From: an uncultured Clostridia bacterium
GTDB taxonomy: Bacteria > Bacillota > Clostridia > UBA1381
Direction: 5' to 3'
Assembly (NCBI GenBank): GCA_944391265.1
Contig: CALXSX010000011.1
Location: 1 to 6,167, forward strand
Length of the DNA: 6,167 nucleotides
Shown: positions 1-6,167 of the stretch, one piece after another
How positions within the stretch are numbered: position 1 is the stretch's first letter
Layout of the letters: every line of letters begins with the position of its first letter
The notes under the pieces: model-generated
What the model was told of the DNA's origin: nothing
The model's database searches: none
The model's input: only the letters and a program-made list of their open reading frames with translations
Translations under genes and position numbers: made by a program

Positions 1-1
1 A

Positions 2-286
2 CAAGAAGCATTTTCACTTTTTTCAAGTATGTATAAAAAAGAGCTCCCTGTACGCGCACTTACAATACGCGCCTCAAGCCTTCGCACAGAGGATTCACCT
101 GAGCAAATAAATTTGTTCACAGACTACGAGCGCTGTGCAAAACGCGAAAAAATAGAGCTTGCGATAGAAGAGATACGGGAAAGATATGGAAAAAAATCGG
201 TCACCTATGGCTGTCTTATAGGTGACCTGCCAATACCCGGCTCAGGATTATATGAGCACCCTATGCCAGGGTATATGTATAAATAA
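2..286 (+). CDS. Y-family (UmuC/DinB-like) translesion DNA polymerase, C-terminal fragment
   Basis: This is the last 94 codons of a gene whose 5' part lies left of the window; the frame is open from base 2, so the ATG at 29 is an internal Met and not a start. The fragment corresponds to the end of the little-finger domain of Y-family polymerases, which copy across damaged DNA. The segment PVRALTIRASSL is the typical late beta-strand of that domain. It is followed by QINLF (bases 104-118), a good match to the QLxLF sliding-clamp binding peptide, then a charged helix ending IRERYGKKS as in the family. The tail (GLYEHPMPGYMYK) resembles the HPxGF ending of the UmuC/UvrX-like branch more than classical DinB. 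Palm and catalytic residues are not in the window, so activity cannot be judged. The gene is convergent with the ABC exporter operon, with 9 bp between the two stop codons. Family assignment is confident; the exact subfamily is not. Confidence 0.85.
   Translation, partial: QEAFSLFSSMYKKELPVRALTIRASSLRTEDSPEQINLFTDYERCAKREKIELAIEEIRERYGKKSVTYGCLIGDLPIPGSGLYEHPMPGYMYK
190..227 (-). terminator. Intrinsic terminator of the ABC exporter operon, inside the convergent polymerase gene
   Basis: Read on the - strand, bases 227-218 (GGTCACCTAT) and 208-199 (ATAGGTGACC) are a perfect 10-bp inverted repeat with a 9-base loop. Two bases later comes a run of seven T (196-190). This is the classic layout of a rho-independent terminator. 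It begins about 70 bases after the ABC exporter stop codon at 296-298. On the + strand the same hairpin is not followed by a T-run, so it should work only in the leftward direction. It lies wholly within the coding sequence of the polymerase, where the A-run encodes the Lys-Lys of YGKKS. Confidence 0.85.
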
Positions 287-319
287 TGTATCGTATTACA
301 TGAATTGAGACTTATACAT
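275..319. repeat. AT-rich inverted repeat around the convergent gene junction
   Basis: ATGTATAA (275-282) and TTATACAT (312-319) are perfect 8-base inverted arms around the two facing stop codons. A smaller pair, ATGTA (286-290) and TACAT (297-301), is nested inside. There is no GC-rich stem and no T-run, so it is not a convincing terminator. It may be chance in AT-rich sequence or a weak cruciform between the two gene ends. Confidence 0.3.
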
Positions 320-2053
320 TCCGCTGTAAATACCATTTTTCCGAAGCAGCTCACTGTGGGTTCCACACTCAGCGATTCCGCCGTCCGTTATAACAAGAAT
401 CATGTCCGCATTTTTTATGGTGGAAAGCCTGTGTGCTATAACGATACTCGTGCGTTTTTCCATAAGCCTGTTCATAGCCTCCTGAATCTGAAGCTCCGTG
501 CGCGTATCAACATTTGAAGTCGCCTCGTCGAAAATTATCATAGGAGAATTTAAAAGCATAGCGCGCGCTATAGTTATAAGCTGCTTCTGACCTTTTGAAA
601 TGTTTACTCCTTCATCAGTTATAACTGTGTTGTATCCGTTCGGGAGCGATTCTATATATTTGTGGATGTTAACTGCTTTGGCGGCTCTTATAACAGCTTC
701 CAAATCCGCGCCGTCAGAGCCGTATGAAATATTTTCAGCAATAGTTCCGCCGAAAAGCCACGTATCCTGCAAGACCATGGTAAATGCCTTCCTGAGGCTT
801 TTTCGCGTAAGCTTAGTTATATCATGTCCGTCAATGCTAATTTCCCCGTCTGATGCATCGTAAAAACGCATGAGAAGATTTATTATTGTTGTCTTCCCTG
901 CTCCTGTCGGCCCCACTATCGCGACCGTGCTACCGGGCTTTACAGAAAATGTCAAGTCGTGTATAATCTCCTTTTCGTTATATCCGAACTTAACATGCTC
1001 AAAATCAATTCTCCCCTTAACGTCGCTAAGCTCCACTGCATCAGGAGCATCCGCCTTTTCCGGAAGCTGGTCTATAAGCGAAAACACCCTCTCGGCCGCT
1101 GCGAACGCAGATTGCAGCTCACTCAAAATATTTGCCGCTTCGTTTATGGGGCCGGAAAATTTTCTTGAATAAAGAACGAAGGCAGAAACATCTCCAAGCG
1201 AAAGCAGGGAAATCAGATAAAGAATCGCGCCACCAACGCTTACAAGAACAAGCGATATGTTGTTTATAAAGTTTACAGACGGCCCGACGGTACTCCCGTA
1301 GTAATCCGCGTTGTAATAGGCTGTAGCCGCGTCATCATTTGCCTTATCGAAGCGAGCAATCATGGCGTCTTCACGCCTGTAAGCCTTTATAGTTTTAAGG
1401 CCCGACACCATCTCTTCAGAAAAACCGTTAAGCTCGCCAAGTTTTTTTGAGCGAAGCCTGAACAAAGGCTTCACTTTTGCTGTTCTAAATTTTGTAAATA
1501 CTATTGTTACAGGTATTGTAACGAAAAAAACAGCAAGCAGCCTCGGTGATATGAGCAGCATTCCTATAAACGAACCGGTAACCGTTATGATGCTCGTGCA
1601 TATCTGGATAATGTCATTAGAAAGCGACGCGTTAACTGTGTTTATGTCATATGAAATTCTGCTGATAATATCGCCCGTATGTATCTTATCAAAAAATCCT
1701 ATGGGAAGTTCAAGAAGCTTGTTAAACAAATCCTCTCTCATCTTATAAACTATACTTTGGCTCAGGTTTATCATAATTCTCGCAAGCACATATGACAAAA
1801 TCGATGAAACTACGTAAAAGATAACCATGAGAAAGCAATAAAAGAAAACAGCCTGAAATTCCACTTTTCCTGCGCCAGGCTCTATAGCGTCTATGGCACG
1901 GCCCGAAAGCGCCGGCCCGAGGAGAGCAAAAACATTGCTCAAAATAGTAAGCAGCGCCGCCGATATAAGCAGCCACTTAAAATGGTAAACGTATTTCCAC
2001 AGTCTGAGCAGGATATACTTTTTGTCCACATTCTTTTTGTTTTTCTCAGCCAA
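296..2053 (-). CDS. Heterodimeric ABC exporter, subunit with catalytic ATP-site residues (TM288/BmrD-like)
   Basis: A half-transporter of 585 residues, the usual length. It has an N-terminal membrane domain with six predicted helices (about residues 27-47, 68-92, 147-167, 169-187, 265-283 and 285-310) and a C-terminal ATPase domain. Visible motifs are Walker A GPTGAGKTT (381-389), Q-loop Gln429, signature ISKGQ (485-489), Walker B IIFDE with catalytic Glu510, D-loop SNVD, and H-loop His541. The signature deviates from LSGGQ, while the Walker B Glu and His are intact. That is the pattern of the subunit that supplies the working Walker motifs in asymmetric heterodimers. The partner is the gene just upstream, overlapping by 8 bp. 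The start is set at TTG 2053, which has AGGAGGT seven bases upstream; the GTG at 2062 lies within that ribosome binding site. It is an inner-membrane exporter whose substrate (drug, lipid or peptide) cannot be told from sequence. Confidence 0.93.
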   Translation of the reverse strand: MAEKNKKNVDKKYILLRLWKYVYHFKWLLISAALLTILSNVFALLGPALSGRAIDAIEPGAGKVEFQAVFFYCFLMVIFYVVSSILSYVLARIMINLSQSIVYKMREDLFNKLLELPIGFFDKIHTGDIISRISYDINTVNASLSNDIIQICTSIITVTGSFIGMLLISPRLLAVFFVTIPVTIVFTKFRTAKVKPLFRLRSKKLGELNGFSEEMVSGLKTIKAYRREDAMIARFDKANDDAATAYYNADYYGSTVGPSVNFINNISLVLVSVGGAILYLISLLSLGDVSAFVLYSRKFSGPINEAANILSELQSAFAAAERVFSLIDQLPEKADAPDAVELSDVKGRIDFEHVKFGYNEKEIIHDLTFSVKPGSTVAIVGPTGAGKTTIINLLMRFYDASDGEISIDGHDITKLTRKSLRKAFTMVLQDTWLFGGTIAENISYGSDGADLEAVIRAAKAVNIHKYIESLPNGYNTVITDEGVNISKGQKQLITIARAMLLNSPMIIFDEATSNVDTRTELQIQEAMNRLMEKRTSIVIAHRLSTIKNADMILVITDGGIAECGTHSELLRKNGIYSGMYKSQFM

Positions 2054-3785
2054 TGCTGTCACCTCCTCCTGAGACGTCCTCTCCCATCTGCGAATCAGTA
2101 ATAAGCCTGTATTCTTCGCAGTCCTTCAGAAGCATTTCATGAGTCCCCACACCCACCACCTCGCCATCTTCAAGGACGAGAATAATGTCTGCATGTTTTA
2201 TAGAACTCACGCGCTGTGCGACTATTATTGTTGTTGTATCGGAGTAATTGCGCGAAACAGCCTTTCTAAGCTGTGCGTCTGTTTTATAGTCGAGAGCGCT
2301 TGATGAATCATCGAGAATCAGCACCTCAGGGTTATCAGCAAGGGCACGCGAAATCAAAACTCTTTGCTTTTGTCCACCGCTTATATTTGTACCACGCGCA
2401 GTAAGGCAGTGCTGAAGTCCGCTGTCAAGGCTTTCAATAAATTCATACGCCTGAGCGTTTCTTATGCTTTCTTCAATAGCCTCAGAGCGTATATCTCTGC
2501 CGAAAGAAATATTTTCCTCTATTGTGTCAGCTAAAATAAAATCGTTCTGGAACACTATCCCGAATTTGCCTCTCAAAGTATCAAGAGGTATGGACCTTAT
2601 ATCATCACCACATATTCGTATCGTACCGCTGTCCGCATCGTAAAACCTCAAAAGAAGCTGTATCAGCGTTGTTTTTCCGCAGCCGGTCGGGCCTATTATT
2701 CCCACCGTCTGCCCTTTTTTTACCGAAAAGCTGATATTTTTAAGCTGCGCCGAGCCCTGAGACTCAACATACGAGAACGAAACATTTTCAAAGGTGATAA
2801 AATCGTCTGTGTCTATATGATTTGGCGGCATAATCTCGAACTCTGCCCCGCTGTCAAGGACGTCGCTTATTCTCTGCGCCGATGCAGAGCCCTCGGAAAT
2901 TACCATAAAAATTCTGTTTACCGATAAAAGCGCGTTTAGAATTATCGTAAAATAAGTCATGAACGCAATTATTTTCCCGGCCTGGCTGACGCCGGCATTT
3001 ACTCTGAACGCTCCAACGAGTATAACCGCAGTAAGCCCGAGATTAAGAAAGAAATTCATTGCCGGGTTAGATATAGCCATATTGCTTTTAGCTGACGTTT
3101 CAGCCTTAACAACTCCACTGTTGACATTTTTAAATCTTTCTTTTTCAAAGTCGTTTTTTGAAAGCGCTTTTATTACACGAATCCCCGCAACATTTTCACG
3201 AACTATCCTGACCATGCCGTCCATTTGTCTTTGAAGCGCCGAATAAAGCTTTACTCCCTTATGAGCAACAATCCATACAACGGCTCCGAGAAGCGGAAGA
3301 GTGCAAAGCATAACGAGAGTGAGGACAGGCTCAAGAGTCATCGTAACAATAATGCCGCCTATCAGAAGGATTGGTGCGCGCACGCCCATGCGTTGGCTCA
3401 TGCCTACCATCTGATGTATGTTATACGTGTCGGTTGATAATCTGGAAATAAGTGATGGAAGAGTGAAATCATCAGTCTGTCTGCAGGAAAGATGTGTTAT
3501 TCTTGAAAAAAGATCGTGCCGGATCTGAAGGGTTGCTTCCTTTGCAATTTTGGATGCCATTCTGTTTGCTATAACGTTACCCAGCAGTGCGCAAACAGCG
3601 CAGATAAGCATTATAAATCCCCAAAATAATATAAGTTCTATACTTTTCTGAGGCACTACCGTGTCGATTATGTAAGCGAGAATCCATGGAATAAAAAGAT
3701 CCATGACGGTTCCCGCTGCCTTTATAATGAGTCCAAGTGCCATCTGTGCCGTCTTTGGCTTAAGATAATTAAGTATGCGTCTCAT
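2046..3785 (-). CDS. Heterodimeric ABC exporter, subunit with degenerate ATP-site residues (TM287/BmrC-like)
   Basis: A half-transporter of 579 residues with a six-helix membrane domain (about residues 1-310) and a C-terminal ATPase domain. Motifs are Walker A GPTGCGKTT (365-373), Q-loop Gln413 and a good signature ISGGQ (468-472). Walker B reads LILDD, with Asp493 where the catalytic Glu normally sits, and the H-loop reads VAQR, with Gln524 in place of His. This combination marks the subunit carrying the non-hydrolytic Walker motifs in TM287/288-, LmrCD- and BmrCD-type exporters, which fits the complementary changes in the downstream partner. The frame stays open to an ATG at 3845. The Met at 3785 is preferred because the family begins MRRILNYLKP-like and an AAAGGAG lies upstream; the longer form adds 20 residues with no ribosome binding site before it. 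The membrane domain opens with the MDLFIPWILAYIID pattern usual in this subfamily. Substrate unknown. Confidence 0.93.
   Translation of the reverse strand: MRRILNYLKPKTAQMALGLIIKAAGTVMDLFIPWILAYIIDTVVPQKSIELILFWGFIMLICAVCALLGNVIANRMASKIAKEATLQIRHDLFSRITHLSCRQTDDFTLPSLISRLSTDTYNIHQMVGMSQRMGVRAPILLIGGIIVTMTLEPVLTLVMLCTLPLLGAVVWIVAHKGVKLYSALQRQMDGMVRIVRENVAGIRVIKALSKNDFEKERFKNVNSGVVKAETSAKSNMAISNPAMNFFLNLGLTAVILVGAFRVNAGVSQAGKIIAFMTYFTIILNALLSVNRIFMVISEGSASAQRISDVLDSGAEFEIMPPNHIDTDDFITFENVSFSYVESQGSAQLKNISFSVKKGQTVGIIGPTGCGKTTLIQLLLRFYDADSGTIRICGDDIRSIPLDTLRGKFGIVFQNDFILADTIEENISFGRDIRSEAIEESIRNAQAYEFIESLDSGLQHCLTARGTNISGGQKQRVLISRALADNPEVLILDDSSSALDYKTDAQLRKAVSRNYSDTTTIIVAQRVSSIKHADIILVLEDGEVVGVGTHEMLLKDCEEYRLITDSQMGEDVSGGGDSIG
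2061..2067 (-). promoter_or_regulatory. Ribosome binding site of the second ABC subunit, inside the first subunit gene
   Basis: AGGAGGT on the - strand lies seven bases before TTG 2053. It is embedded in the codons for the C-terminal Gly-rich tail of the upstream ABC subunit, whose stop TGA is at 2048-2046. It decides the start: the in-frame GTG at 2062-2060 overlaps the Shine-Dalgarno itself and cannot use it. The arrangement implies translational coupling and roughly equal production of the two subunits. Confidence 0.8.
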
Positions 3786-3911
3786 TTTTGCACATTTACT
3801 CCTTTTATCCCGCAAGTGCATTGTTAACGCTGCGCCACAATCCATGTCGCAAACGGCATAATGTTTATAACAATAGCTCTAAATTATTTGAAAACAAATC
3901 ACAAAAAGTTT
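3786..3911 (-). promoter_or_regulatory. Intergenic region with a weak promoter candidate for the ABC exporter pair
   Basis: This 126-bp gap between the 2-epimerase stop and the ABC start is the largest non-coding stretch in the window. On the - strand TATAAA (3869-3864) resembles a -10 box, with TTTTCA (3894-3889) as a poor -35 at a long 19-base spacing. No GC-rich hairpin with a T-run follows the 2-epimerase gene; the only nearby hairpin is ATTTG-TTTT-CAAAT, too weak to count. The ABC genes may therefore be reached both by read-through from the sugar genes and by their own promoter. Confidence 0.35.
3799..3805 (-). promoter_or_regulatory. Probable ribosome binding site of the first ABC subunit
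   Basis: AAAGGAG on the - strand, 13 bases before ATG 3785. The spacing is longer than ideal, so initiation may be modest. No purine-rich site precedes the alternative ATG codons at 3845 or 3821, which supports the 3785 start. Confidence 0.55.
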
Positions 3912-5054
3912 TTAATACTTTCTCCAAACCATTTTGTTTACTACGCCTGTGTAGCTCTGAATGAGCTTTACAACCTTTACTGAAACATTCTCGTCAGTGT
4001 AATTCGGAACTGGCGTTCCTACGTCGCCGTTTCTGTTCATTTCAACCGCAACATCAACAGCCTGCAAAACCTGTTCAGATGTAATGCCGGCAAGAATGAA
4101 ATTACCTTTATCAAGTGCTTCGGGGCGTTCTGTACTTGTTCGTATGCACACCGCCGGTATCGGGTTCCCGACCGAAAGGAAGAAGCTGCTTTCCTCCGGC
4201 AGCGTTCCGCTGTCAGACACGACACAAAACGCGTTCATCTGCAAATTGTTGTAGTCGTGAAATCCAAGCGGCTCGTGCTGAATAACTCTCTTATCGAACT
4301 GAAAATCCCTCTGCTCTATAAACTTTTTGCTTCTTGGATGGCATGAATACAGTATTGGCATATCATATTTTTCAGCCATTGCATTTACGGCGTTCATAAG
4401 GTTGAAAAAGTTTTCTTCCGTATCTATATTTTCTTCCCTGTGCGCTGACAAAAGAATGTATTTGTCTTTTTCCAGCCCAAGCCTTTCAAGAACATTGCTC
4501 GCATTTATCTTATCAAGATTACTGCGTAAAACCTCCGCCATGGGAGAGCCCACAACGTACGTTCTCTCTTTTGCAACAGCAGATGCATTAAGATAGCGTC
4601 TTGCGTGCTCGCTGTAGCACATATTCACATCAGAAATTATGTCAACTATTCTTCTGTTTGTTTCTTCAGGCAGGCACTCGTCAAAGCATCTGTTTCCCGC
4701 TTCCATATGGAAAATCGGAATATGAAGCCTTTTTGCTCCTATAACAGAAAGGCATGAATTTGTGTCCCCCAGAACGAATACCGCGTCCGGCTTTTCTTTT
4801 ACCATGAGCTGATACGACTTTGCAATAATATTCCCCATAGTCTCGCCCAAATCAGCTCCCACCGCATCAAGATAATAATCGGGCGCGCGGAGACCAAGAT
4901 CATCAAAAAACACCTGATTGAGCGAGTAATCATAATTCTGACCCGTATGTACGAGAATCTGCTCAAAATATTTATCACACGCTTTTATACAGGCACTAAG
5001 ACGTATAATCTCAGGCCGTGTTCCTATTATTGTCATAAGTTTTAATTTTGCCAC
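3912..5054 (-). CDS. fnlC: UDP-GlcNAc 2-epimerase (non-hydrolysing) family, FnlC/CapG-type, UDP-L-FucNAc synthesis
   Basis: A cytoplasmic GT-B-fold enzyme of 380 residues, the usual length. Motifs, counted from GTG 5054, are GTRPEIIR (11-18), HTGQNYD (36-42), GDTNS (96-100), HMEAGNR (116-122), PEETNR (129-134), HREEN (205-209), SDSGTLPEE (280-288) and TERPEA (308-313). These cover the UDP-binding and catalytic acidic/His residues of the WecB family. The EAGNRCFDE and SEHARRYL variants fit the CapG/FnlC/WbjD branch. That branch inverts C2 of UDP-2-acetamido-2,6-dideoxy-L-talose to give UDP-N-acetyl-L-fucosamine. The neighbouring CapF-type gene ends four bases upstream and supplies that substrate, which supports the specific call over generic UDP-ManNAc synthesis. 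The frame extends to a TTG at 5072. GTG 5054 is preferred because AGAGGTG lies seven bases before it and the family begins KLKLMTIIGTRPE close to its first residue. Confidence 0.9.
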   Translation of the reverse strand: MAKLKLMTIIGTRPEIIRLSACIKACDKYFEQILVHTGQNYDYSLNQVFFDDLGLRAPDYYLDAVGADLGETMGNIIAKSYQLMVKEKPDAVFVLGDTNSCLSVIGAKRLHIPIFHMEAGNRCFDECLPEETNRRIVDIISDVNMCYSEHARRYLNASAVAKERTYVVGSPMAEVLRSNLDKINASNVLERLGLEKDKYILLSAHREENIDTEENFFNLMNAVNAMAEKYDMPILYSCHPRSKKFIEQRDFQFDKRVIQHEPLGFHDYNNLQMNAFCVVSDSGTLPEESSFFLSVGNPIPAVCIRTSTERPEALDKGNFILAGITSEQVLQAVDVAVEMNRNGDVGTPVPNYTDENVSVKVVKLIQSYTGVVNKMVWRKY

Positions 5055-5058
5055 TTTC

Positions 5059-6167
5059 TCACACCTCTTCAAAAAAAGTATCCGGCTTGTCCGGATTAAA
5101 AGCTTCGTTTGCCCACATAAACGTAATCAGGTCCTCTGTATCGGATAGATTGATTATGTTGTGCGTATACCCCGGTATCATATCCACTACTGTTATATCA
5201 TCGCCGCTGACCTCATAATTTATCACTTCATCCGAGCCTATCCTTCTGAGCTGTATAAGTCCGTGACCCTTTACGACAACAAATTTTTCATTTTTTGTAT
5301 GATGCCAGTGCTGTCCCTTTGTTACTCCCGGCTTCGATATGTTTACGCTGAACTGTCCAGCATTCGCAGTACGAATTATCTCCGTAAAGCTGCCGCGGGC
5401 ATCGCAGTTCATTTTAAGCTTGTACGCAAAATTATCAGGTGCAAGATATGACAAATACGTTGAATACAGCTTTTTTGAAAACGATCCTTCCGACATATCC
5501 GGGACGGTGAGCTTTTCGCGCGACAAACTGAATTCATACAACAATTCGGCAATCTTACCGAGAGTAACCTTGTGAGTCGGCTCAGCATAACAAAATCCGT
5601 CACCGTGCCTATTTTCTTTACTTTGCAGCGCTCTGAGCATTTCCTCAACAAGATCATCAATATATAAAAGCTCAAGCTCTGTATTTTTGTCGTTTACCGT
5701 TATCGGCAGGCCGTGCGATATATTGTAGCAAAATGTTGCAACGACGCTGTTGTAATTCGGCCTGCACCATTTTCCGAAAAGATTAGGAAATCTGTATATA
5801 AGTACACGAGCATCCGTTTCTTCGGAATACTCTTTAAAAAGCTGTTCGCCTGCAAGCTTCGATCTGCCGTACTCTGAGCCGGCGTATCTGCCCTCAAGCG
5901 ATGCCTGTATGCTCGAGGACAGCATAACAGGTGCATTATTCCCATATTTTTTCAGTGTTTTTAGCAGCTCTGACGCAAACCCAAAATTAACTGTCATAAA
6001 CTCACTATTGTCCTTTGGTCTGTTAACACCCGCAAGATTAAATACAAAATCAGCATTTTTGCAATATTCGTCCAACGCCTCTTTTGGCGAACCTATATCA
6101 AATTCATATATTTCCCCTACATCAATATCATGTATACGATCCTTGCCATCACGTATGTTTTTCAGCG
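5059..6167 (-). CDS. fnlB: Bifunctional UDP-sugar epimerase/reductase, FnlB/CapF/WbjC-type, N-terminus cut off
   Basis: The frame is open to the right edge, giving 368 full codons; the TTG at 6075 is internal. The part beyond the window should hold about 15-20 residues with the GxxGxxG nucleotide-binding loop. What is visible is a short-chain dehydrogenase-type domain with FNLAGVNRP, the SSSIQAS strand and the YGRSK catalytic Tyr-Lys pair (5871-5857). RFPNLFGKWCRPNYNS follows, a family hallmark. The C-terminal cupin domain has HWHH....E (His, His, Glu metal ligands, about 5310-5287) and a later PGYTHN His (about 5163). In the S. aureus relative CapF, the cupin epimerises C3 of the 4-keto-6-deoxy sugar made by CapE, and the N-terminal domain reduces C4 with NADPH, giving UDP-2-acetamido-2,6-dideoxy-L-talose. 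The product is passed to the CapG-type enzyme encoded next. All catalytic and metal residues that can be checked are present. Upstream, a FnlA/CapE gene is expected. Confidence 0.92.
   Translation of the reverse strand, partial: LKNIRDGKDRIHDIDVGEIYEFDIGSPKEALDEYCKNADFVFNLAGVNRPKDNSEFMTVNFGFASELLKTLKKYGNNAPVMLSSSIQASLEGRYAGSEYGRSKLAGEQLFKEYSEETDARVLIYRFPNLFGKWCRPNYNSVVATFCYNISHGLPITVNDKNTELELLYIDDLVEEMLRALQSKENRHGDGFCYAEPTHKVTLGKIAELLYEFSLSREKLTVPDMSEGSFSKKLYSTYLSYLAPDNFAYKLKMNCDARGSFTEIIRTANAGQFSVNISKPGVTKGQHWHHTKNEKFVVVKGHGLIQLRRIGSDEVINYEVSGDDITVVDMIPGYTHNIINLSDTEDLITFMWANEAFNPDKPDTFFEEV
5062..5068 (-). promoter_or_regulatory. Ribosome binding site of the 2-epimerase, inside the end of the upstream gene
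   Basis: AGAGGTG on the - strand, seven bases before GTG 5054, lies in the last codons (Glu-Glu-Val) of the CapF-type gene, whose TGA is at 5061-5059. It selects GTG 5054 over the TTG at 5072 and suggests translational coupling of the two sugar genes. Confidence 0.7.

Noticed and set aside
258..272. Small hairpin ACCCT-atgcc-AGGGT as a terminator for the polymerase gene
   Set aside because: Only five base pairs, before the stop codon, and no T-run after it.
29..286. An 85-aa stand-alone small protein starting at ATG 29
   Set aside because: The frame is open to the window edge and the residues before Met29 continue the polymerase little-finger pattern; there is no ribosome binding site before 29.
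305..1748. Several + strand open frames opposite the ABC gene
   Set aside because: They lie antisense to a gene with clear ABC motifs, lack ribosome binding sites and resemble no family; they are shadows of the coding strand.
3786..3845. A 20-residue N-terminal extension of the first ABC subunit from ATG 3845
   Set aside because: There is no Shine-Dalgarno before 3845 or 3821, and the family normally begins at the equivalent of Met 3785.
3824..3859. An 11-codon leader peptide (MPFATWIVAQR) upstream of the ABC pair, recalling the BmrB leader of bmrCD
   Set aside because: No ribosome binding site before its ATG and no clear attenuator hairpin with a T-run after it; such a short frame is expected by chance.
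3890..3911. ATTTG-TTTT-CAAAT and A5-C-T5 palindromes as a terminator of the 2-epimerase gene
   Set aside because: The stems are short and AT-only, or cannot fold because no loop is left; no proper T-tract follows a GC stem.
5055..5072. TTG 5072 as the start of the 2-epimerase
   Set aside because: It would use a codon overlapping the ribosome binding site of the better GTG 5054 and would add six residues not typical of the family.
6073..6075. TTG 6075 as the start of the CapF-type gene
   Set aside because: The frame continues upstream to the edge with family-like residues, and starting here would remove the nucleotide-binding N-terminus.

Overview
The window looks like a chromosomal stretch from a Gram-positive anaerobe of the Bacillota, most likely class Clostridia. 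This rests on three things: strong AGGAGG-type ribosome binding sites, moderate-to-low GC by eye, and protein flavours typical of that group (a clostridial UmuC/DinB-like polymerase tail, a heterodimeric ABC exporter pair, CapF/CapG-type sugar enzymes). No species can be named from the sequence alone. There is no mobile element, CRISPR array, tRNA or rRNA.

Layout: positions 2-286 (+ strand) hold the 3' end of a Y-family translesion DNA polymerase gene, cut by the left edge. Everything else reads on the - strand, from the right edge leftward. First is a CapF/FnlB-type bifunctional epimerase-reductase (5059-6167, N-terminus cut by the right edge). Four bases later comes a CapG/FnlC-type UDP-GlcNAc 2-epimerase (3912-5054). 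After a 126-bp gap with a weak promoter candidate come two half-size ABC exporter genes (2046-3785 and 296-2053) that overlap by 8 bp and are probably translationally coupled.

Function: the two sugar enzymes are consecutive late steps in making UDP-N-acetyl-L-fucosamine, a precursor of capsule or other surface glycans. The first enzyme of that path (FnlA/CapE) is expected just beyond the right edge. The ABC pair forms an asymmetric heterodimer. The 579-aa subunit has Asp in place of the Walker B Glu and Gln in place of the H-loop His, but a good signature motif. The 585-aa subunit has canonical catalytic residues but a degenerate signature (ISKGQ). Together they give one competent and one degenerate ATP site, as in TM287/288- and BmrCD-type exporters.

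The most notable non-coding signal is a textbook intrinsic terminator for the - strand operon (10-bp perfect stem plus seven U) lying wholly inside the 3' coding part of the convergent polymerase gene. Several start codons are re-assigned here from ribosome binding site position and family alignment (TTG 2053, ATG 3785, GTG 5054). I see no evidence of a new biological system; the content is mostly ordinary core and surface-glycan genes.
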